DNA from: CAZJRB01 sp964547995
GTDB taxonomy: Bacteria; Planctomycetota; Planctomycetia; Pirellulales; Thermoguttaceae
Reading direction: 5' to 3'
DNA length: 18,846 nt
NCBI GenBank assembly: GCA_964547995.1
Contig: CAZJRB010000132.1
Span: 1-18,846 of the forward strand
Positions 14,632-18,846 of the stretch are shown here, in pieces. A model generated the notes under the pieces. The model was not told where the DNA came from. It saw only the letters and a list, made by a program, of their open reading frames with translations, and did no database searches. How positions within the stretch are numbered: the stretch's first letter is position 1; every line of letters starts with the position of its first letter. The position numbers were made by a program, and so were the translations under genes.

Positions 14632-15408
14632 TCAGAACTCGCGCCAGAACGTGTCTTCGTCCACGTAGGTGAGTTCCCGGGGGCCGTCCTCGGGCGGCTG
14701 GCGATACCACCGGTCGGCCGCGTCGCGGGCGAAGGCGTCGGCCTCGGCCCAGGTCCCATCTTCCGCGACGTACACCAACTCCCGCGGCTCGTCGCGGTCC
14801 CCTTGGCCGTCCCCGTCGTGGACGAAATTGCCGTCGGCCGGCGGTGCCCGTGAGGAGTGCCACAGCCCGCAGTGCCGCAAGATCTTTTCGATCACGTCGC
14901 CCTGCGGCGGCTCGATGAAAGCGACGACCCTCATTTCGCCCTGGCATTTTGGGCAGCAGAGCGGGTCGACTTCGTAGACGCGCTTGATGAGCATGGCCCA
15001 GGTCTGGCTCGAGCGGCTCGACGTGGGAGCCTCGGGAGCCTCACCGCCCGCCTGCTTCGCTGCCTCGGCCTCCGCCGCCTTGCGGCGCATCCCGCGGGTC
15101 TTGTTCGAGTAGAAACCGTAATAGCGGACGAGATGCGAGCCCTTCGGCGGGATGTGCTGCGTGAACTCGGCCAGGAAATCCAGCGGATCAAGGACCTGGA
15201 AATTCCGTCGACCAACGCTGCGCGTCGGTGCCCGGCCGGGCCGCAGCCCGTTGCCCTCTGCCTCGGGAAACGCCCGGCAGGTGTCCTTCTCGGCCTTGTA
15301 GACGACTTGCCCGGTCTCGGTCACCTTGACCAGGCGCGAGAGACTGAAGGGGCAGCGGGTCATGTAGCCAACCAGACGCTCGATGCCGGCGGGCAAGTAC
15401 ACTGACTG
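14632..15408 (-). pseudogene. IS91-family transposase, C-terminal fragment
   Basis: The frame is open from the junction near 15408 to the stop at 14632, with no credible start. It matches the C-terminal half of IS91-like (Y2) rolling-circle transposases: LPAGIERLVGYMTRCPFSLS, LVKVTETGQVVYKAEK, NFQVLDPLDFLAEFTQHIP, GSHLVRYYGFYSNKTRG, then a cysteine pair motif (CCPKC) inside KRVYEVDPLCCPKCQGEM and FIEPPQGDVIEKILRHCGLW. The acidic C-terminal tail repeats the phrase PRELxYVxEDTxW twice (PRELVYVAEDGTW and PRELTYVDEDTFW). The N-terminal zinc finger and the HUH/tyrosine catalytic domain are missing because the sequence changes abruptly into group II intron DNA. It cannot be an active transposase. 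Confidence 0.8.
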
Positions 15409-15409
15409 A

Positions 15410-15706
15410 TCGCGTTCGTGGCGTCTGGGAGCGACCCGCAACAACCAGAGCCTGGAAGAGATCGCGAAGTTCGTCAATCCTTCAGTGCGCGGCTGGGTGA
15501 ACTACTACGGAATCACGGGCAACAGCGTTGCGCTGACCTGCTTCCGGGACGAGGTGCGTCGTGTCTGGCGGAAGTGGCTCAGCCGACGCCGGCGGAAGAA
15601 CCGTCCGCCTTGGAGCTGGTTCGCCAGAGTCCAAGAACGGTACCGACTGCCTTACGCGGTGGCCATACACTCCGTGTGCCGAAAGCGAAGCGAAGATGTC
15701 ACTTGA
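15410..15706 (+). pseudogene. Group II intron maturase, C-terminal fragment
   Basis: The frame is open from just after the TGA at 15407-15409 to the stop at 15704-15706. It encodes WRLGATRNNQSLEEIAKFVN, then PSVRGWVNYYG and FRDEVRRVWRKWLSRRRRK, ending with YRLPYAVAIHSV. This is the maturase-specific (X/thumb) end of a group II intron reverse transcriptase. The reverse-transcriptase domain with its YADD box is absent, so the fragment is not functional. The GTG at 15485 is not a real start. It lies in the normal place for an intron ORF, directly before domains V and VI. Confidence 0.8.
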
Positions 15707-15776
15707 GGAACCGTATGCGGTAATCCTGCACGGGTCTGTGGGAGCCCCGGGTGAGTAATGACCCGGGGCCACCCGG
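15705..15776 (+). ncRNA. Group II intron domains V-VI (3' end)
   Basis: Directly after the maturase stop comes a domain-V-like segment (GAGGAACCGTATGCGG, TAAT loop, CCTGCACGGGT), somewhat irregular compared with the canonical 34-nt hairpin. It is followed by a perfect 9-bp stem, GCCCCGGGT at 15744-15752 with ACCCGGGGC at 15761-15769, whose loop GAGTAATG carries adenines. This corresponds to domain VI with its branch point. The exact 3' splice boundary is uncertain by a few bases around 15772-15779. Confidence 0.65.
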
Positions 15777-15809
15777 CCCAAAGCCGCACATACGATTTCG
15801 CCTTTGCCG

Positions 15810-17162
15810 CTACCCGACGTTCCACGGCGCGCGGCCGGGGGGTAGTCGCAGCAGGCCGTTGGCCTCGTCGTCGCCGGCGAACCGTTCGGCCGCCGGGTCC
15901 CAGGTGAGCTTCCGCTCCACCTGGCACGCGATGTAGCCGAGCTGCCCGATGCTGCTGGAGCGGTGGCCCACCTCGGCGTCTTGAAGCGTTTGCGATCGGG
16001 CCTTCACGCAATCGAGGAAGTCGTGCTTCTCGTTCTTGCGCACGAAGGGGAAGTCGTCGGAGCTGACTTCGGCGTCGAGGATCGACGCCGGCTCGGCCTC
16101 CAGCCGGTCAGGCCCGTACCGGGCGCACACCCAGCCTTCCGTTCCCTCGAACCGAACGTACGACACGCCCTTCGAGCGGTCGCTCAGCGCCGTGTAGAAT
16201 AACTCCACCCCGTTCGCGTAGCGGTAGCGGACGTCGAAGCCCTGCATGGCGTTCCAAAGTCCGTCGGCGGGCGGGAATTCGCCGCGCCCCTCGATTTCCA
16301 CCGGGCCGGTCCGTTCGGTGTCGTTGCCCCATTGGGCGACGTCGGCCGGATGGTAGCCCCAATTGGAAATCACGCCGTCGCAGTACGCCTGGTTGCCGAA
16401 CCAGCCCGGCCAGGCGTGACTGTGGCGCGGATGCACCCGCTTGACCGTGTACGGGGCCTCCGGCGCCGGCCCCAGCCACAGGTCGTAGTCGAGTTCCTCG
16501 GGGACGGGCATTTCGGGCTGCATGGGCAGGGCCCGGTTCGGAAACAGCGGCACCGCCATGCGAATTGTGCGGATTTGTCCGATCTTGCCCGTGCGCACCA
16601 GGCTCACCGCGCGGAACCACAGGGGGATGGACCGGAACTCGCTATCGGTGCGGAACACGCAGCCGGCCTTCGCCGCGGCGTCGGCCAGGATGCGCCCGTG
16701 CTCGATGCACAGCCCAATCGGCTTCTCGCAGCACACATCCTTGCCCGCGCGAATGGCCGCCAGGGCGTTGGGCACGTGCCAATGATCCGGCGTGGTGATC
16801 ATCACGCCGTCGACGTCCGGGCGGGCGAGCAGCTCGCGGAAGTCGGTCGTGCCGAAACACCCCTTCAGTTCCTCGCGTTGGTGCTGTTGCTCCAGCCGCC
16901 AGCGGTCGACGTCGCACAGGGCCACCACTTGGCTGAGGGGGTGGCGCAGGAATACCGGCAGGTTTTTGTGGAGCGCCTCGCGTCCGAGGCCGATCATGCC
17001 GATACCGATGCGCTCGCTCGGCGCCGCCTTGCCCGCGGCGCCCAAGGCCGAGGCGGGAACCACCACCGGAGCGGCCAGCGCCACGCCCGCGGAAACCTTC
17101 AGAAACCGCCGGCGCGAAACGGACCGGCGCGAACGGGGGACAAGTGGATCGTTGCGTTGCAT
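15810..17162 (-). CDS. Tat-exported Gfo/Idh/MocA-family oxidoreductase
   Basis: A 450-residue NAD(P)-dependent sugar dehydrogenase-like protein. The start at 17162 (complement) is supported by AAGGAG at 17169-17174, six bases upstream. A Tat signal SRRRFLK (16-22) precedes a hydrophobic run (VSAGVALAAPVVVPASALG). The Rossmann motif GIGMIGLG (53-60), TPDHWH (124-129) and the family EKP (146-148, with catalytic-type Lys147) are all present. The planctomycetal phrase DYDLWLGPAP (225-234), NWGYHPADVAQW (267-278, His271) and the C-terminal tail (LTWDPAAERFAGDDEANGLL) complete the family pattern. Such proteins can oxidise, reduce or hydrolytically process sugars with a tightly held cofactor; the substrate is not predictable. 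It probably shares a transcript with the sialidase-like gene upstream. It encodes the intact family version of the remnant at 1834-2264. Confidence 0.9.
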   Translation of the reverse strand: MQRNDPLVPRSRRSVSRRRFLKVSAGVALAAPVVVPASALGAAGKAAPSERIGIGMIGLGREALHKNLPVFLRHPLSQVVALCDVDRWRLEQQHQREELKGCFGTTDFRELLARPDVDGVMITTPDHWHVPNALAAIRAGKDVCCEKPIGLCIEHGRILADAAAKAGCVFRTDSEFRSIPLWFRAVSLVRTGKIGQIRTIRMAVPLFPNRALPMQPEMPVPEELDYDLWLGPAPEAPYTVKRVHPRHSHAWPGWFGNQAYCDGVISNWGYHPADVAQWGNDTERTGPVEIEGRGEFPPADGLWNAMQGFDVRYRYANGVELFYTALSDRSKGVSYVRFEGTEGWVCARYGPDRLEAEPASILDAEVSSDDFPFVRKNEKHDFLDCVKARSQTLQDAEVGHRSSSIGQLGYIACQVERKLTWDPAAERFAGDDEANGLLRLPPGRAPWNVG

Positions 17163-17624
17163 GACGTACTCCTTGGATTGAGGATGGTATCGGTTGCGTG
17201 CGGGAAACGGTGCCGCACGCGACTATTCTACTGTTATTGTGGCTCTTCCGTTTCGTAGCCGTTCACGGGCCTGAGGCGCGCCAAGCACCCCAGAAGAACG
17301 GCAAGCCTATTCACTGTAACAATTCGTACGGACGGCTTTCAGTACTTGCTGCTGTCGACCGGCAGTCCGGATCGATGATTGCCCAGGCGCTGGTGGGTGC
17401 CAGGAGGGTGATCCCCTCACGGATCTCACCCCGCCGTGAGCCAATAGGCTCTCTGCGGCTTCGGTACATTCTCCGGTGGGCTTCGCACCCCGTCGTCAGC
17501 GCGACGGCAGCACGCCACCGTAGAGTACCGGCGGGGAAACGCCGGGTCCGATCAGTCTCACGAGGAACTGTCGGACAATCAATAAACGCGACCTCGTGTC
17601 GCGACGAACGCTTCACATCACGGT
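17163..17624. other. Hairpin-rich intergenic region, no gene recognised
   Basis: About 460 bases lie between the oxidoreductase start and the hairpin downstream of the sialidase-like gene. Frames on both strands are open but look like GC-rich noise: the plus frame with a hydrophobic start at 17198 has no family match and runs antisense into the neighbouring gene. Several short stems occur in succession: CTCACGG/CCGTGAG at 17416-17440, overlapping GAGCC-AATA-GGCTC at 17438-17451, CCGTCG/CGACGG at 17490-17507 and CCGGCG-GGGAAA-CGCCGG at 17528-17545. The region may hold a structured leader or small RNA; the promoter for the oxidoreductase could also lie here. Confidence 0.3.
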
Positions 17625-17652
17625 TTCGTCAACCCGGGCGCGGGTTGACGAA
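17625..17652 (-). terminator. 12-bp hairpin after the sialidase-like gene
   Basis: TTCGTCAACCCG-GGCG-CGGGTTGACGAA is a perfect 12-bp stem with a 4-base loop, 25 bases beyond the minus-strand stop at 17678. Position and stability suit a transcription terminator or mRNA 3'-end stabiliser. No U tract follows on the minus strand, so it is not a textbook Rho-independent terminator. Confidence 0.55.
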
Positions 17653-17677
17653 TACCTGTGGATGTGGTTGTTCGGTG

Positions 17678-18846
17678 TCATTCTCCAGTTGGCCGGTCAA
17701 TGATGGCTTGCTTCTCTCGTTCGCGCAGCTGGCTGATGAACCAAGTCGTGTCAGCTATCGCGACACGCGTTCCTCCCGCCGCTCCCTGCCGTCGATCCCA
17801 TGCCTTCTTGTTCCAATTGTAGGCGATCACAGCTTTGCCGTCGGCAGTGAAACAGATGCTGCTCGTCCCGGCGGCGCCCATTCCTTGCCCGTCGCCTCCG
17901 GCGATATCGCATACCTTCTTCCATTTCTTGCCCCCGTCCGTTGAGACGGCAGCCGTCATTGGGGTCCGTTCACCCGAGTGATGGTGCTTAGGGTTGAACT
18001 TGCCGGAGCAGTACACCATCAACAGGCCTTCACCCTTGGGAAACGCTGCCATCGCAAACGGCGCCTCCGGAGCCTCCAAGCCGGAGGACCACGCCTCGCC
18101 CCATGTTGCCCCGTCGTCAGTGGACAGGGAAAGGTAAATCGCACCGAGTTGTGTTCTCATCGCCATGAGGAGCGTTCCGTCCCTCAGTTGTGCGATGGAA
18201 GGCTCCATGGCGCCGCGCTTTGGCAGCTTCACCTTCCGCTCCGACTCGGCCCAGGTCTTACCTCGGTCATCGGAGTAGTAGCACCACGCCTCGAACCTGG
18301 AGTTGTAGTTCCCTCCGGCCCCCCCGTGACAAGGGCAGAGAATCCGGCCCGACTTCAGCTCGATCAGCGAGCCGCAGCCGCCCTGAAGCCGCATACCGCT
18401 GGATCGCTCCCAGATGTGCCGCTGCGGCTTCCACGTCTTGCCATCGTCGTTGGAGCGGAAGAGCTTCATCGTGGTGCTCTGCTTACCCAGTGCCTCAGCG
18501 CCGCATAACAGCAGATCACCTGACCCGAGTCTGACCAGTCCCGGAGCCTGCATTTTCTCGGCGATGAGCCGAGGCTCAGACCACGTCTTGCCGCCGTCGC
18601 TGGAGATCCTTGACCAAGTGCTGTAACCACCATACCAATCGACTTTGGTGGTGCGGTGGTAGACGATGAGAAGGCGCTCATCGGACAGTTCGCAGAGGCT
18701 CGGACAGATGGGGATGTACTCTCCTGGCCGGCTGTTCTCCACGACTGCGTGAACCATCTCCGGATTCAGAAAAGTTGGTGTCACGCTCTGCGCCCTCCCA
18801 ACATTTGACTCTTCCCCCGCCGTGATTTGGGCAGCGCCCGCGATGA
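17678..18846 (-). CDS. Secreted sialidase-like BNR protein (5' end outside window)
   Basis: The frame remains open to the window's right edge. The GTG at 18784 is internal, because upstream codons read IAGAAQITAGEESNVGRAQ, which looks like the end of a signal peptide plus the mature N-terminus. Five Asp boxes mark a six-bladed sialidase/BNR propeller: SSDGGKTW, SNDDGKTW, SDDRGKTW, STDDGATW and STDGGKKW. Conserved acidic/Arg motifs of sialidase-like proteins occur in AMEPSIAQLRDGTLLMAMRT, but a clear catalytic tyrosine segment like that of the gene at 457-1767 is not evident. It may be a sialidase, a related glycosidase or a non-enzymatic glycan-binding propeller. It reads toward the oxidoreductase gene in the same direction, with a 515-base gap holding a strong hairpin, so co-transcription is uncertain. 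Confidence 0.7.
   Translation of the reverse strand, partial: IAGAAQITAGEESNVGRAQSVTPTFLNPEMVHAVVENSRPGEYIPICPSLCELSDERLLIVYHRTTKVDWYGGYSTWSRISSDGGKTWSEPRLIAEKMQAPGLVRLGSGDLLLCGAEALGKQSTTMKLFRSNDDGKTWKPQRHIWERSSGMRLQGGCGSLIELKSGRILCPCHGGAGGNYNSRFEAWCYYSDDRGKTWAESERKVKLPKRGAMEPSIAQLRDGTLLMAMRTQLGAIYLSLSTDDGATWGEAWSSGLEAPEAPFAMAAFPKGEGLLMVYCSGKFNPKHHHSGERTPMTAAVSTDGGKKWKKVCDIAGGDGQGMGAAGTSSICFTADGKAVIAYNWNKKAWDRRQGAAGGTRVAIADTTWFISQLREREKQAIIDRPTGE

Noticed and set aside
15485..15706. Independent small gene starting at GTG 15485
   Set aside because: Upstream codons in the same frame already belong to the maturase domain, so this is only an internal valine of a 5'-truncated maturase.
17198..17944. 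Plus-strand frame with a hydrophobic N-terminus
   Set aside because: It runs antisense into the 3' end of the BNR gene, has no homology I recognise, and its middle is Arg/Ser-rich as expected from non-coding GC-rich DNA.

Overview
The window looks like part of an uncultured bacterium of the Planctomycetota or wider PVC group (Hydrogenedentota-like lineages are also possible). The lineage call is inference. It rests on the gene types: secreted sialidase/BNR proteins, five-bladed-propeller glycosidases, a sulfatase, Tat-exported Gfo/Idh/MocA oxidoreductases and an HzsA-like di-heme protein with a planctomycete-type cytochrome motif. Coding DNA is mostly GC-rich. Nearly every intact gene starts with a Sec or Tat signal peptide and has a clear AGGAG-type ribosome binding site, so this is an extracellular or periplasmic glycan-degradation locus.

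Left part, + strand, 1-11335. It holds a broken BNR/propeller fragment (3-416), a GH33-like sialidase (457-1767), a C-terminal Gfo/Idh/MocA remnant (about 1834-2264), a large secreted alpha/alpha-toroid enzyme (2314-4518), a broken gene with an in-frame TGA (4520-5011), an HzsA-like di-heme protein (5013-7760), a sulfatase that kept its Tat signal and C-terminal half but lost its catalytic half (7855-8655), and two tandem parallel-beta-helix paralogues (8777-9967 and 10078-11214). A possible 36-codon remnant follows at 11225. Intact CAZyme genes therefore alternate with stumps of similar genes, which suggests repeated deletion. A chimeric metagenome assembly is the main alternative.

Middle, 11349-13004. 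A secreted five-bladed-propeller glycoside hydrolase has its 3' end overrun by a roughly 170-bp inverted-repeat element, which supplies the last codons.

Right part, - strand, 13041-18846. Three genes probably formed one operon: a sialidase-like BNR protein that runs off the window, a Tat-exported Gfo/Idh/MocA oxidoreductase, and a small GH43-like propeller enzyme. The last two are now separated by a nested insertion. A group II intron 5' fragment (from about 14226) and its 3' fragment (maturase C-terminus plus domains V/VI, 15410 to about 15776) flank a 5'-truncated IS91-family transposase. A perfect 23-bp inverted repeat lies beside the transposase end.

My functional reading is inference: sialidases, propeller glycosidases, a toroid enzyme and beta-helix proteins would depolymerise a complex, perhaps sulfated or sialylated, glycan. 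The oxidoreductase would process released sugars. The best candidates for undescribed biology are the paired beta-helix proteins with their shared acidic motifs, the HzsA-like di-heme protein, and the variant active site of the first sialidase.
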